A DNA stretch of 64,000 nt from Asticcacaulis sp. AND118 (GCF_020535245.1 NZ_CP084910.1:2270501-2334500); one strand, 5' to 3'; counted from the first letter of the stretch, positions 1 through 9,460 are shown. The notes: generated by a model not told the origin, from the sequence alone. A program made the numbers and translations.

Positions 1-221
1 CCGTTCAACGCCGCGTCGAAGCCGGCGACTATAACAATGTCAGCGAATATTTCCGCGATCTGGTGCGCCGGGACGAGGAAAAGCAGGCCGCCGAAGACCG
101 CCTGCGCGACATGCTGGACAAGGCGGAAGCGAGCGGGTTCAGTGAGACAACCTTTGATGAGATCTGGAACGAAGCCGAAGAACGCTACCTGAAACGTCAG
201 GAAGCGAAAAAGCATGGCTGA
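1..221 (+). CDS. ParD-family antitoxin (5' end outside window)
   Basis: The open frame runs in from the left edge (codons from base 3) and ends at TGA 219-221. The visible 72 residues read as the C-terminal two thirds of a ParD-type antitoxin: EAGDYNNVSEYFRDLVRRDE, followed by a charged helical tail that normally wraps the toxin. It overlaps the ParE start at 214 by 8 bases, the usual translationally coupled TA arrangement. The ribbon-helix-helix N-terminus and the promoter lie outside the window. Family assignment is from residue pattern plus the toxin next to it. Confidence 0.8.
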   Translation, partial: VQRRVEAGDYNNVSEYFRDLVRRDEEKQAAEDRLRDMLDKAEASGFSETTFDEIWNEAEERYLKRQEAKKHG

Positions 222-504
222 TGTCGTACTTGGCGATGAAGCGGGCCGCGATCTGAAGTCCATAGCGCAATACACGCTGGACAAGTTCGGCTACGATCAG
301 GCGCGCAAATATCGCTATGAACTCTATGAGACCTTAAGTTTGCTGGCCAAAAGGCCCGGCATAGGCGCATCGTGCGAACAGATCAGGAAGCAGGCGCGGC
401 GTTTCTCGCATCTCTCGCACATGATCTATTATCAGCCTTTGGACGGCGGTATTCTCGTGCTGCGCATCCTGCACCACTCACAGGATCCGCTGCGTCACCT
501 TTAG
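214..504 (+). CDS. ParE/RelE-superfamily toxin
   Basis: 96 residues, the normal size of ParE. The N-terminus VVLGDEAGRDLKSIAQYT and the core KRPGIGASCEQIR, then a strand ending LVLRILHHSQDP, follow the ParE fold (two helices, then a sheet ending in ILRI.H..D). ParE proteins poison DNA gyrase and are neutralised by the ParD encoded just upstream. The start ATG lies inside the antitoxin gene. The 3' end overlaps the convergent permease gene by 4 bases. No frameshift is visible, so the pair looks intact as far as it can be seen. Confidence 0.85.
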   Translation: MADVVLGDEAGRDLKSIAQYTLDKFGYDQARKYRYELYETLSLLAKRPGIGASCEQIRKQARRFSHLSHMIYYQPLDGGILVLRILHHSQDPLRHL

Positions 505-1559
505 TCTTTCGGCTCTCCGGCGGCCTCGGCGGCCGCGCCATGATCGCCCAGCACCTCACCGACATAGAACTTCATCACCAGCGTATGGGCCACCACGGTC
601 AGCGGCGTAGCGAACAGCACACCCAAAGGCCCCAGCAGCGAACCGAAGCCCAGAACGGCGAACAGGGTCAGCACGGTCGGCACGGCGGCCACGTGCTTTT
701 GCACCATCGGCGTGATGATGTTCGACTCAAGCTGCGACACGCCGACATAGATGACCAGCGCCGCGACAAAGGTCGTCATATTCTCGGACGCCGCCAGCAG
801 CAGGCCCGGCCCCGCCGAAACCACCGGCCCGACGATGGGCACGAACTGCGCCAGACCCGACATCAGGCCCAGCGCCCCCGCCGAGGGCACGCCGGCAATG
901 CTGAGCCCGACGGCCGTCAGCGACCCGACCAGCACCATCGAAAACAACTGCCCCAAAAGCCACAGGCGCAGCGCCTTGCCACTGAGGTTCAGCCCGTCGC
1001 GCACGCGCTCCTTCTGCGACTTGGGGAACAGCCGCACCACGCCGTCGCGATAGCTGCGCGGCTGCATGGCCATGAAGATGCCGGCCACCACCACCACCAC
1101 CAGATTGGCGATGGACGAAGCGATTTCCCCGGCGATCTTGGGCACCAGCGACAGGACGCCGGACGCCTTCTGGCTCAGCATATTGATCTGATCGAGAATC
1201 GTGGCCCCGACATCGGAACCGCGCAGACGCGCCTGAAGCTGCGCCCAGGCTTCGGGCAGTTCGCGCGACAGGTTGTTGGTCTGACGCACGATCTCGCTGC
1301 CGAACAGCCAGCCCGACGCCACCAGAAACACCACGAGGAACAGCAGCGCCAGAAGCACCGCCCAGCTATCCTTGAGCTTGAGATATTTGACCAGCGGCTC
1401 GGCCGTGGCGCGCAGGACGGTCGCCACCACCACGGCGCCGAACACCAGCAGCCATATGCCGATCAGCTTCAGCGCCAGCAGGCTCAGGCCCACGACCAGC
1501 AGCAGGAACAGCGTCTTCTGCACAAAGCCGGCATCGACAGTCTTACGCGAAAAGAACAT
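501..1559 (-). CDS. AI-2E family (PerM-like) membrane permease
   Basis: 352 residues with about seven to eight hydrophobic segments. Paired hydrophobic stretches near residues 15-50 and 65-90 are followed by a long soluble loop (about 90-150), then four to five segments to residue 335. The C-terminal pattern GLAQFVPIVGPVVSAGP and the closing FGSLLGPLGVLFATPL are hallmarks of the AI-2E/UPF0118 transporter family. Substrate unknown; the family includes autoinducer-2 exporters and Na+/H+ antiporters. It is the last gene after murG on the minus strand, 57 bases downstream of it. Nothing in the sequence fixes the substrate. Confidence 0.88.
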   Translation of the reverse strand: MFFSRKTVDAGFVQKTLFLLLVVGLSLLALKLIGIWLLVFGAVVVATVLRATAEPLVKYLKLKDSWAVLLALLFLVVFLVASGWLFGSEIVRQTNNLSRELPEAWAQLQARLRGSDVGATILDQINMLSQKASGVLSLVPKIAGEIASSIANLVVVVVAGIFMAMQPRSYRDGVVRLFPKSQKERVRDGLNLSGKALRLWLLGQLFSMVLVGSLTAVGLSIAGVPSAGALGLMSGLAQFVPIVGPVVSAGPGLLLAASENMTTFVAALVIYVGVSQLESNIITPMVQKHVAAVPTVLTLFAVLGFGSLLGPLGVLFATPLTVVAHTLVMKFYVGEVLGDHGAAAEAAGEPKD

Positions 1560-1616
1560 GGGCCTCCCCAGATATACTCAAAGCCCGATCTAAGCGGCGC
1601 ATCGATAAGGAAACAA

Positions 1617-2753
1617 TTATTCCGACCTTTTGCGCTTCACCGTGCGCTCGACCAGATCGGCCAGTAGCTGCGCCGCGTCGGGCCGGGCGACCGCTCTGGC
1701 GGCTTCGGCGCGTTTTTCAAGGCCGTCGGCCCCTTCTTCGATCAGGGCGCGGATGGCTTCGCTCAGGCTTTCGGCGGTCACATCGTCCTCGCGCAGCACC
1801 ACGGCGGCCCCGGCCTCTTTCAGCACGGCGGCATTGTGAGTCTGATGGTCGTCGGCGGCGATCTTCAGCGGGATGAGGATGGACGGCTTGCCCGCCACGG
1901 CCAGCTCGGAGCAGGTCGAAGCCCCCGAACGCCCGACGACGATATGGGCGCGCCCCAGACGCTCGGCCATATTGTCGAAGAAGGGCGCGACCTCGGCCTC
2001 GATCCCGGCCTCGGCATAGACCTTGCGCGCAAAGTCGATCTGCTCGGCGCGGGTTTGCTGCTCGACGCGCAACTGGATACGCAGGGATACGGGCAAAAGC
2101 GCCAGCGCCTGCGGCACGGTTTCGGAGAGGATCTTCGCCCCCTGCGACCCGCCGGTGATCAGCAGGCGGATGGCCTTGTCGAGCGGCGGGTAGGGCTGGT
2201 CATACAGGGCGCGGATGTCCGGACGCACCGGATTGCCGACCACCTGCACCTGCCCTTCCAGCACGGCGGGGGCCATTTTCAGAACCGGAAAGGCGCAGGC
2301 CACGGCATCGACCCTGGCGCAAACCTGACGGTTGGAACGGCCCAGCACCGAGTTCTGTTCGTGCAGCAGCGTCACGTCCTGCCGCGACAGGGCCGCCATC
2401 AGCGCCGGATAGGAGGGATAGCCGCCGAAGCCGATCACCGCCCAGGGCTTGAGACGCTTGAAGGCCTTGCGCGCCTGCTGCGTGCCGGTGAAGATTTTCA
2501 GCGCCGCCCTGGCCATGCCGATGACATCGCCGCGCTTGAAGGTCGCGGCCTCCAGCGACAGGCGCTCGATCGCCGGGAACTTTTCGGCATAGGCCGCCCC
2601 GCGCGTGTCCGACGCCAGCACCACCTGCCAGCCGCGCTTGATTAATTCGCGCGCCAGAGCCTCGGCCGGGAACATATGCCCGCCCGTCCCGCCTGCGGCC
2701 ACCACGGCCAGCGGCGTTTCGGAGAGAGGTTTGGGTTTTTTCTTGCTGGCCAT
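1617..2753 (-). CDS. murG: UDP-GlcNAc:lipid I GlcNAc transferase MurG
   Basis: Adds GlcNAc to undecaprenyl-PP-MurNAc-pentapeptide at the inner face of the membrane, making lipid II. The N-terminal G-loop AAGGTGGHMFPAEALAREL is diagnostic, as are GFGGYPSYP, LLHEQNSVLGRSNR, VGNPVR, LLITGGSQGAK and the acceptor region VVGRSGASTCSEL. 378 residues from the ATG at 2753; an in-frame ATG at 2771 would add six residues. In most dcw clusters it follows ftsW directly. Here an unrelated small ORF separates the two. Confidence 0.95.
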   Translation of the reverse strand: MASKKKPKPLSETPLAVVAAGGTGGHMFPAEALARELIKRGWQVVLASDTRGAAYAEKFPAIERLSLEAATFKRGDVIGMARAALKIFTGTQQARKAFKRLKPWAVIGFGGYPSYPALMAALSRQDVTLLHEQNSVLGRSNRQVCARVDAVACAFPVLKMAPAVLEGQVQVVGNPVRPDIRALYDQPYPPLDKAIRLLITGGSQGAKILSETVPQALALLPVSLRIQLRVEQQTRAEQIDFARKVYAEAGIEAEVAPFFDNMAERLGRAHIVVGRSGASTCSELAVAGKPSILIPLKIAADDHQTHNAAVLKEAGAAVVLREDDVTAESLSEAIRALIEEGADGLEKRAEAARAVARPDAAQLLADLVERTVKRKRSE

Positions 2754-2772
2754 ACGAGATCGGTTCTTCATT

Positions 2773-3114
2773 TCAAAGTAAGTGGCGGGTCAGGTGCGCC
2801 GTAATGGCGGATATGTCCGGAAAATGAGGATTGGAATTAACGCAGGACACTTCCGACAGTCGTTCGATTAGAGGCGCACCGTTGCCGATGTCAAAGCCCT
2901 TTAATTCACCACCACCAATTAGCTGGAGAGACCCTATTATAGAGGCCTCCGGCGGGACAACACTTGGGCGTAAAGGCCGACCTAATGCATCATAGAAGCT
3001 GTATTCGCCTGCATAAATATCAATAACTTCCAAATCGCGTCTTACATTATCGAAAGTCTCAAACACCGAAAGACTGCGGTCATCCAGAACAGCGAATACT
3101 GGATATTTTGTCAT
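2773..3114 (-). CDS. Hypothetical protein between ftsW and murG
   Basis: 113 residues from ATG 3114 (an ATG at 3150 lies inside a repeat element and is less likely). I do not recognise the family. The protein is acidic and soluble-looking, with no signal peptide or membrane segment. It begins MTKYPVFAVLDDRSLSVFE and contains a Gly-rich turn LIGGGELKG. The DNA is visibly richer in A+T than flanking murG and ftsW, and third positions are less GC-biased, so it was probably acquired more recently. A family C repeat adjoins its 5' end. Confidence 0.6.
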   Translation of the reverse strand: MTKYPVFAVLDDRSLSVFETFDNVRRDLEVIDIYAGEYSFYDALGRPLRPSVVPPEASIIGSLQLIGGGELKGFDIGNGAPLIERLSEVSCVNSNPHFPDISAITAHLTRHLL

Positions 3115-3129
3115 GCGATAAGCCTCCAG

Positions 3130-3262
3130 ATGCCCCCTCTCCCCGTTCACGGGGAGAGGGCTGGGGTGAGGGGCTATTGAAATGGCGACCCGTTATGACA
3201 GGGCTATTGCCCCTCATCCGCCGCTTCGCGGCACCTTCTCCCCGTAAACGGGGAGAAGGACA
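3130..3262. repeat. Family C palindromic mosaic
   Basis: Two nested hairpins, CTCTCCCCG..CGGGGAGAG at the left and TTCTCCCCGT..ACGGGGAGAA at the right, are linked by a pyrimidine-rich arm pair (GGGGTGAGGGGC against GCCCCTCATCC). The same architecture recurs at 32560-32682 and 57882-58020 and as a half element near 17745-17812. It fills the whole gap between ftsW and the orphan ORF. Confidence 0.8.
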
Positions 3263-3265
3263 TTG

Positions 3266-4420
3266 TCACCACTGCGTATGGTCGTCCGGCTCGATTTCTG
3301 CAGGACGTTTGCGCGTCAGGGCCAGGATCAGCCCCATGGTCAGCCCCATCGCCATCAGCGACGACCCGCCATAGGAGATGAACGGCAGAGTCATGCCCTT
3401 GGGCGGAATGACCTGAAGATTGACGCTGATATTGATCAGCACCTGCATCCCCAGCAGGATATAGAGGCCCGATGTGGCGATCTGACGAAAGGCGTCCGGC
3501 ATGGCCATGGCCTTCCACAGGCCGCGCAGCACGACAAACGCAAAAATAGCGATCAGCAGCAGCGACATCCACAGGCCGTACTCTTCCGCCGCCACCGAAT
3601 AGATGAAGTCGGTGTGCATGTCGGGGATAAGCCGCTTCATCGTGCCTTCGCCGACGCCCGTGCCGGTCAGCCCCCCATTGGCGATAGCGGCGGCGGCGCG
3701 TTCGACCTGAAAACGGTCGCCGTCCGGGCCGATAAAGTCCTGAATGCGGTCACGGAAGTGCGGCAGGATGAAGTACAGGCTGCCCAGTCCGGCCACACCG
3801 GCGCCCGACAGGCCGACGATCCAGCGCATCGGCACGCCCGATATATAGAAGCACGCCCCGAAGGCCACGGTGATCAGGATCGACTGCCCCACATCCGGCT
3901 GGATCAGCAACAGCGCGATGCACAGGGCATAGAGACAAAAGGCGATGGTCACGCCCGGCACGCCCTTGCCCTTCTGCCCTTCGGCGAACATCCACGACAC
4001 CAGCACGATCAGGGCCGGCTTGAGGAATTCCGAGGGCTGGAGGCTGAAAAAACCAAGATCGAGCCAGCGGCGGCCCCCCTTGGAGGTGTGCCCGATCAGC
4101 GGCAGCATGGCCATGATGAAGATGGCCCCGCCGTAGATGGCGACGCTGGCCCGCTTCACCCCTTTCAGCGAGAACATCGAGATACCGAGCATCATCGCCA
4201 CCGAGGCGAAGGCGAACAGCACGTGGCGCTGGGTGAAGTAAAATTCGTTGGCGATGCCGACCTTGGGCGCGGCCACCGGCGACGACGAGAAGGAGAAGAC
4301 CAGCCCCGCAAAAATCAGCAGCAACACAAAGCCGAGGGTCAGTTTATCCACCGTCCACCACCACATGGCCATGGGCGAGCGGTCGGTGCGCGTAAACGGA
4401 TGGGCGAAGCCGGTGTTCAT
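3266..4420 (-). CDS. ftsW: Septal lipid II glycosyltransferase FtsW (SEDS family)
   Basis: Polytopic SEDS protein that polymerises lipid II with FtsI at the division septum. 384 residues from ATG 4420; an upstream in-frame ATG at 4450 is not needed. About ten membrane segments are visible, with conserved GGRRWLDLGFFSLQPSEFLKP, LIQPDVGQS, FDRIQDFIGPDGD-like loop residues, EEYGLWM, and the family signature PPKGMTLPFISYGGSS. It lies upstream of murG in the same direction but about 24 kb from murD, normally its neighbour. Confidence 0.93.
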   Translation of the reverse strand: MNTGFAHPFTRTDRSPMAMWWWTVDKLTLGFVLLLIFAGLVFSFSSSPVAAPKVGIANEFYFTQRHVLFAFASVAMMLGISMFSLKGVKRASVAIYGGAIFIMAMLPLIGHTSKGGRRWLDLGFFSLQPSEFLKPALIVLVSWMFAEGQKGKGVPGVTIAFCLYALCIALLLIQPDVGQSILITVAFGACFYISGVPMRWIVGLSGAGVAGLGSLYFILPHFRDRIQDFIGPDGDRFQVERAAAAIANGGLTGTGVGEGTMKRLIPDMHTDFIYSVAAEEYGLWMSLLLIAIFAFVVLRGLWKAMAMPDAFRQIATSGLYILLGMQVLINISVNLQVIPPKGMTLPFISYGGSSLMAMGLTMGLILALTRKRPAEIEPDDHTQW

Positions 4421-4600
4421 GGGCGGGTACGGTTCTGCAAGGGAAAACACGCCCCGCGAACTCTCAGGACGTTTGGCCCAGAGAGTCCCGAAACGCGGTT
4501 AATACCGGGTTAAGATTTGCCCGCAGACGGCATTTATCCTCTCGGGTATCCTCGCTCCCGACGATGGGCGGACAATGGGGTTTTCCTTCCGGAGACCGCC

Positions 4601-5203
4601 ATGCCCCTGCATCTCGACCTGTCCGCCCTGCCCGCCCCGCTCAAAGCCCGCATAGCCCGCGCCACCGGCCATGCCGCCATCGTCGCCCGCTGGAACCGCG
4701 ACCACGCGAACGGCGACCCGCGCTGGCTGGCCTATATGCTGGCCACGGCCTTTCACGAGACGGCGGGCACCTGCCTGCCCGTGCGCGAAACCCTGGCCAA
4801 ATCCGACGACGCAGCCATCGCCCGTCTTGAGCGCGCCTTCGCCGCCGGACGCCTGCCGTGGGTCAGGACGCCCTACTGGCGCAGGGACGCAGACGGAAAG
4901 TCATGGCTGGGGCGGGGCTTGGTGCAGATCACCCACCGCGCCAACTATGCCCGTCTGGGCAAGGCGATCGGCGAAGACCTGCTCAGCGATCCCGACCGCG
5001 CGCTGGATAGGGAGGTGGCGCTGAGCATCCTGTTCACCGGCATGATCGACGGTCTGTTCACGGGCAAGAAACTCGCCGACTGTTTCACCACCCGCCATAA
5101 TGACTGGACCGGCGCGCGGTACATTATCAACGGCCGGGAAAGCGCGGAAACCGTGGCCGGATATGCGAAGTCTATGTATAAGGCGCTCAAACCGGCCCCC
5201 TGA
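4601..5203 (+). CDS. GH19-like lysozyme/chitinase (endolysin type)
   Basis: 200 residues from ATG 4601, preceded by GGAG. The frame is open further upstream but without a ribosome site. The GH19 pattern is clear: an early helix with AFHETAGTCLPVRE carrying the likely catalytic Glu, then WLGRGLVQITHRANYARLG and ending NGRESAETVAGYAKSMYKAL. Such proteins cut peptidoglycan or chitin and are typical phage endolysins. No signal peptide is evident, so export would need a holin or lysis. It lies alone, divergent from ftsW, with no other phage gene next to it. Confidence 0.78.
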   Translation: MPLHLDLSALPAPLKARIARATGHAAIVARWNRDHANGDPRWLAYMLATAFHETAGTCLPVRETLAKSDDAAIARLERAFAAGRLPWVRTPYWRRDADGKSWLGRGLVQITHRANYARLGKAIGEDLLSDPDRALDREVALSILFTGMIDGLFTGKKLADCFTTRHNDWTGARYIINGRESAETVAGYAKSMYKALKPAP

Positions 5204-5283
5204 GCAAGACTCCGCTTGCCACGCCAAACCTTTTCCTGTAATGCCCCGCTCTTCCTGACCTGCCGGGCCACTGACATGCCTTG

Positions 5284-5320
5284 GCGGGTGCTAACTCTAT
5301 AAAGAGGACGGCGTTACCCG
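5284..5320 (+). promoter_or_regulatory. Possible leader hairpin of rpmI-rplT
   Basis: GCGGGT (5284-5289) can pair with ACCCGC (5315-5320), enclosing an A-rich loop that contains AAGAGGA. It lies directly before the rpmI start. Translation of rpmI-rplT is autoregulated by L20 in other bacteria through a structured leader. Whether this hairpin plays that role is inference only. Confidence 0.25.
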
Positions 5321-5333
5321 CGCCGCACATGAA

Positions 5334-5531
5334 ATGTCAAAACTGAAGACCAAGTCGGGCGCCAAAAAGCGTTTCCGTTTCACGGCCTCGGGCAAGGTGA
5401 AGGCTGGCGTCGCCGGCAAGCGCCACCGTTTGATCTCGCACAACAGCAAGTATATCCGTCAGAACCGCGGCACGTCGGTCATGTCGGCTGCTGACACCGT
5501 GAAGATCAAATCCTACATGCCCTACGCCTAA
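5334..5531 (+). CDS. rpmI: 50S ribosomal protein L35
   Basis: 65 residues, standard length. It begins [17 protein letters not shown] and contains [19 protein letters not shown], the typical basic L35 sequence. It binds 23S rRNA in the large subunit. It sits 14 bases before rplT as in most bacteria, but infC, the common third member of the operon, is not upstream. A second ATG five bases earlier is out of frame. Confidence 0.97.
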   Translation: MSKLKTKSGAKKRFRFTASGKVKAGVAGKRHRLISHNSKYIRQNRGTSVMSAADTVKIKSYMPYA

Positions 5532-5545
5532 GGAGAACGTGAACA

Positions 5546-5905
5546 ATGGCACGCGTTAAAAGAGGCGTAGTTTCTCACGCCCGTCACAAAAAAGTTCTGA
5601 AGCAAGCCAAGGGTTTTTACGGTCGCCGTAAGAACACCATCCGCACGGCCAAGGCCGCTGTGGACAAGGCCGGCCAATACGCCTACCGCGACCGCCGCGT
5701 CAACAAGCGCAACTTCCGCGCCCTGTGGATTCAGCGCATCAACGCCGCGGCCCGCGTCGAAGGCTTCACCTACTCGCAGTTCATCCACGGCCTGAACGTC
5801 GCTGGTATCGAACTGGACCGCAAGGCTCTGGCCGCTCTGGCCGCCAATGACGCTCCGGCCTTTGCGGCCGTGGCCGAGAAGGTCCGCGCGGCTCTCGCTG
5901 CCTAA
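5546..5905 (+). CDS. rplT: 50S ribosomal protein L20
   Basis: 119 residues, the normal length. It starts [20 protein letters not shown] and continues with [16 protein letters not shown] and [21 protein letters not shown]. It is an early assembly protein of the large subunit. An AGGAGAACG ribosome site lies just before the start, and a Rho-independent terminator follows at 5950. Confidence 0.98.
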   Translation: MARVKRGVVSHARHKKVLKQAKGFYGRRKNTIRTAKAAVDKAGQYAYRDRRVNKRNFRALWIQRINAAARVEGFTYSQFIHGLNVAGIELDRKALAALAANDAPAFAAVAEKVRAALAA

Positions 5906-5949
5906 GCGAAGACGGCGTAATCTCCTTACAGAGATACCCGAACACACGG

Positions 5950-5983
5950 AAACCCCGCACCGGCAACGGCGCGGGGTTTTTCG
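5950..5983 (+). terminator. Rho-independent terminator of rpmI-rplT
   Basis: AACCCCGC pairs with GCGGGGTT across a short loop and is followed by a run of T (GGGGTTTTTCG). It lies 45 bases after the rplT stop. Confidence 0.9.
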
Positions 5984-6074
5984 TTTCTTCTCCTCCCCTG
6001 CAAAGCGGGGGATGAGAAATACAAAACTGTCATGCCCTAGCGTTATGCCGTAGGCTTCGATATGGAGCCGCACC

Positions 6075-8093
6075 ATGACCAGCCGCCGCACCTTCCTCAG
6101 CGCCGCCTTAGCCGCCTCGCTCGGCGGCCTGCCCCCGGCGATTGCCCGCGCGCTGGACATCCCGGCCAACACCCGCACCGGCACGATCAAGGACGTCGAG
6201 CACGTGGTCATCCTGATGCAGGAGAACCGCAGCTTCGACCATTATTTCGGCGCGATGAACGGCGTGCAGGGCTTCGGCGACCGCTTCGCCATCCCCACCG
6301 CAAAAGACCGCACCGTCTTCGCCCAACCGCGCGAAGACGACGCCACGCGCCTGATCGCGCCGTTTGCGTTGAACACCGCGCAAGACTTCCGCCTGATGCG
6401 CGTCGAAGGTACACCGCACAGCTTCAAGGACGCGCAGGCCGCCTGGGACGAAGGCCGCATGAGCCACTGGCCGAAGTCCAAACACAATCACGCCATGGCG
6501 CATTTCGAACGCGCCGACCTGCCGTTCCAGTACGCTCTGGCCGAAGCCTTCACCCTGTGCGACGCCTATTTCTGCGCCATGCATTCGGGCACCAATCCCA
6601 ATCGTGTCTTCCACTGGACCGGCAAAAATGTAGGGCCGAACGGTCCCGTGATCGATAACGGTTATGACGAACTGAAAGCCGATCCCAAGGGCCACGGCGG
6701 CTACGACTGGACCACCTATCCGGAGCGTCTGGGCGCGGCGGGCATCGACTGGCGCGTCTATCAGAACATGAAGGACAACTTCACCGACAACCCTCTGGTC
6801 GGGTTCAAGACCTACCGCGCGGCCGATAAGGCCACATCGGGCAAGCTGGCCGACCTCGCCGATCGGTCTGTGCGCACCCGCGACCTCGACAAGCTGAAAG
6901 AAGACGTGCTGGCCGGCAAGCTGCCGCAGGTATCGTGGATCGTCGGCACAGCCGAAGGCTCCGAGCATCCCTCGACCTCTTCGCCGGCGCAGGGCGCCGA
7001 CTATACGGCGAAGGTGCTCGACGCCCTGACCGCCAATCCGGACGTGTGGGCCAGGACGGTGCTCCTGATCAATTTCGACGAAAACGACGGCTATTTCGAC
7101 CATGTGCCGCCGCCTGCCCCGCCGTCGCTCGACAACACGGGCCAGCCGCTGGGGTCGTCGGATGTCGATGCGAGCGCCGAATACCATCAGGGCGACGACG
7201 CCTACAAAAACCGCCCCTACGGCCTCGGTCCGCGCGTGCCCCTGTACGTCATTTCGCCGTGGTCGAAGGGCGGTTACGTCGCCTCGGAAGTGTTCGACCA
7301 CACCTCGGTCATCCGCTTCCTTGAGACGCGCTTCGGCGTGCCGGAACCGAACATTTCGGCCTGGCGGCGCGCCGTGTGCGGCGATCTGACCTCGTGCTTC
7401 GACTTCAGGACGCCCAACGATCAGCCGTTCTTCGCCCACCTGCCGCGGACCGGCGCACAGGCCGACAAGGCGCGTAAACTGGGTGGAGAAACCAAGCCCA
7501 GAACGCCCGACGCTCTCACCGCGCCGGTGCAGGAACAGGGCCAGCGTCCGCGCCGGGCCACGCCCTACGCACTGGGGAGCGTTGTCGCCGATGGCCATCT
7601 GATCTGCGTCAACAATAGCGCGAACAGGGGCGCGAACAGGGGCGCGGCGGTCTTCCACGTCTACGATCTCGACGATCTGAGCGCCGCACCGCGCCGCTTT
7701 ACCGTAACGGCGGGCAAGGTCGCCAGGCACCGGCTCGCCGATAAGCCGGTGCGCCTGTGGATCAACGGCCCCAACGGCTTTCATCGCCGCTTTGAAGGCT
7801 TGGCGAGCTTCACCGCCGAATGGGGCCCGAAAGGCTTCGAGGTCACCAACCGCACGGCGCAACCGCTCAAGATCGAGGTGCGCGACGAAGCCTATGGCCG
7901 CGCGACGCTGAGCTACGATCTGCAAGGGCATGAGACGCGCATCGTGCCGGTCGGCGCGGCGCAAAGCCACGGCTGGTATGATTTCACGATCACCGGCAAG
8001 AGCTACGTCGTGCGCTGCGCCGGCCATGTCGAAGACGGCCAACCATCGCTCTCCGATCCGGCCGCCTTCGGCACGGCGAAATTAGCGGTTTAA
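6075..8093 (+). CDS. Secreted phosphocholine-type phospholipase C
   Basis: 672 residues. The N-terminus [18 protein letters not shown] is a Tat signal, cleaved probably after residue 25. The phosphoesterase domain (about 40-440) carries the metal/active-site motifs [42 protein letters not shown] and the [14 protein letters not shown] block. Two C-terminal repeats of the PLC accessory type (about 505-665) follow. It hydrolyses phospholipid head groups outside the cytoplasm, a phosphate-scavenging or virulence-like activity. The head-group specificity (phosphocholine) is by family resemblance. A PHO-box-like CTGTCAT sits 41 bases before the start. A short tandem GANRG repeat occurs near residue 516. 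Confidence 0.88.
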   Translation: MTSRRTFLSAALAASLGGLPPAIARALDIPANTRTGTIKDVEHVVILMQENRSFDHYFGAMNGVQGFGDRFAIPTAKDRTVFAQPREDDATRLIAPFALNTAQDFRLMRVEGTPHSFKDAQAAWDEGRMSHWPKSKHNHAMAHFERADLPFQYALAEAFTLCDAYFCAMHSGTNPNRVFHWTGKNVGPNGPVIDNGYDELKADPKGHGGYDWTTYPERLGAAGIDWRVYQNMKDNFTDNPLVGFKTYRAADKATSGKLADLADRSVRTRDLDKLKEDVLAGKLPQVSWIVGTAEGSEHPSTSSPAQGADYTAKVLDALTANPDVWARTVLLINFDENDGYFDHVPPPAPPSLDNTGQPLGSSDVDASAEYHQGDDAYKNRPYGLGPRVPLYVISPWSKGGYVASEVFDHTSVIRFLETRFGVPEPNISAWRRAVCGDLTSCFDFRTPNDQPFFAHLPRTGAQADKARKLGGETKPRTPDALTAPVQEQGQRPRRATPYALGSVVADGHLICVNNSANRGANRGAAVFHVYDLDDLSAAPRRFTVTAGKVARHRLADKPVRLWINGPNGFHRRFEGLASFTAEWGPKGFEVTNRTAQPLKIEVRDEAYGRATLSYDLQGHETRIVPVGAAQSHGWYDFTITGKSYVVRCAGHVEDGQPSLSDPAAFGTAKLAV

Positions 8094-8095
8094 AT

Positions 8096-8270
8096 CTCCT
8101 CCCTGTTGCGCAGCAATGGGGAGGCGGCATTTTGAGCGTAAGCGAAAATGACGGAGGGGGACGACTCCATTCACCCCAAAGATCGCGGCCTTGGTTCGTT
8201 TATGCGTTATCCCCCTCCGTCACGCCTTCGGCGCGCCACCCCCCCATGCCTTCGGCACAGGGAGGAGAAG
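8096..8270. repeat. Family B palindromic mosaic
   Basis: Left arm TCCTCCCTGTTGCGCAGCAA.. and right arm ..GGCACAGGGAGGAG bracket inner arms of GACGGAGGGGGA and CCCCCTCCGTCA type. The element lies between the phospholipase gene and pheS. Relatives lie at 28295-28455 and 62872-63018, with a left half near 17669-17735. Confidence 0.75.
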
Positions 8271-8291
8271 GCGGTGCCGATTTCACGCTCC

Positions 8292-8337
8292 GCCTCATGT
8301 TTATCCGAAAAGTGGCTTCCACTTTTCGGCATGAGGC
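8292..8337. repeat. Family D short palindromic repeat
   Basis: Outer arms GCCTCATG and CATGAGGC enclose CCGAAAAGTGG and CCACTTTTCGG, a near-perfect palindrome of 46 bases. It lies 37 bases upstream of the pheS start. Relatives: 24032-24070 and, more distantly, 49763-49807. Confidence 0.75.
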
Positions 8338-8374
8338 TCTAAACACACGGCGACCTGTTTTCCCCCGTGAGACC

Positions 8375-9448
8375 ATGAGCACCTATTCCGATCTGGCCGC
8401 CGAAATCGAAGCCGAAATCCTGACCGCGCAAGACCTTGCTGCGCTCGACGCCGTGCGTGTGTCGGCGCTGGGCAAGACCGGGCGCATTTCCGGCCTGCTG
8501 AAAACCCTGGGCGCCCTCCCCCCCGAAGAGCGCAAGGCCACCGGCGCCGCCATCAACGCCGTGCGCGATTTCATTCAGGCCGCGCTCGACGCCCGCAAGG
8601 ACGTGCTGGAGGCCGAGCACCTCAGCCGCCGCCTGCAATCCGAGCGCATCGACCTGTCCCTGCCCGCCGCGCCCCGCGCCAAGGGCGGCGTTCACCCGAC
8701 CATGCAGGTCATGGACGAGATGGTCGCCATCTTCGCCGAAATGGGCTTCTCGGTCGCCGAAGGCCCGGACATCGAAGACGACTTCCATAACTTCACCGCG
8801 CTGAACTTCCCGGAGAAGCACCCGGCGCGCGAAATGCACGACACCTTCTTCTTCAACCCCGATGAAAACGGGGTGAGGAAACTGCTGCGCACGCACACCT
8901 CGCCGGTGCAGATCCGCTCGATGATCTCAGGCAAGCCGCCTTTCCGCCTGATCGTGCCGGGCCGCGTCTTTCGCAACGACTCCGATCAGACCCACACGCC
9001 GATGTTCCATCAGATCGAAGGTCTGGTCATCGACAAGACGGCGCATATGGGCCACCTGAAATGGGTGTTCGACACCTTCCTGTCGCGTTTCTTCGAGACC
9101 GACACCGTCATCACGCAGTTCCGCCCGCACCACTTCCCCTTCACCGAGCCGTCGGCGGAAATGGACGTCCGCTATTCGCGCAACGGCGCGGAGATCAGGA
9201 TCGGCGACGGCGACAAGTGGATGGAAATCCTCGGTTCCGGCATGGTGCACCCGAACGTGCTCACCGCCTGCGGCCTCGATCCGGACGAATATCAGGGCTT
9301 TGCCTTCGGCATGGGCGTCGATCGTCTGGCCATGCTGAAATACGGCGTGCCGGACCTGCGCGACATGTTCGCCGCCGATACGCGCTGGCTGTCGCACTAC
9401 GGCTTCAGCGGGTTCAGCGCGCCGAACCCGGCAAGCGGTTTGTCCTAA
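8375..9448 (+). CDS. pheS: Phenylalanyl-tRNA synthetase alpha subunit
   Basis: 357 residues from ATG 8375. The frame is open upstream through repeat DNA, but homology begins at [16 protein letters not shown]. It charges tRNA-Phe as an alpha2-beta2 enzyme. The N-terminal coiled coil (1-90) is followed by the class II catalytic core: motif 2 [19 protein letters not shown] and motif 3 [17 protein letters not shown]. Spaced 55 bases from pheT in the same direction. Confidence 0.97.
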   Translation: MSTYSDLAAEIEAEILTAQDLAALDAVRVSALGKTGRISGLLKTLGALPPEERKATGAAINAVRDFIQAALDARKDVLEAEHLSRRLQSERIDLSLPAAPRAKGGVHPTMQVMDEMVAIFAEMGFSVAEGPDIEDDFHNFTALNFPEKHPAREMHDTFFFNPDENGVRKLLRTHTSPVQIRSMISGKPPFRLIVPGRVFRNDSDQTHTPMFHQIEGLVIDKTAHMGHLKWVFDTFLSRFFETDTVITQFRPHHFPFTEPSAEMDVRYSRNGAEIRIGDGDKWMEILGSGMVHPNVLTACGLDPDEYQGFAFGMGVDRLAMLKYGVPDLRDMFAADTRWLSHYGFSGFSAPNPASGLS

Positions 9449-9460
9449 GAGATTCAAAGG

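Noticed and set aside
8132-8374. N-terminal extension of PheS
   Set aside because: The extension is translated repeat DNA (families B and D). The conserved protein begins at 8375.
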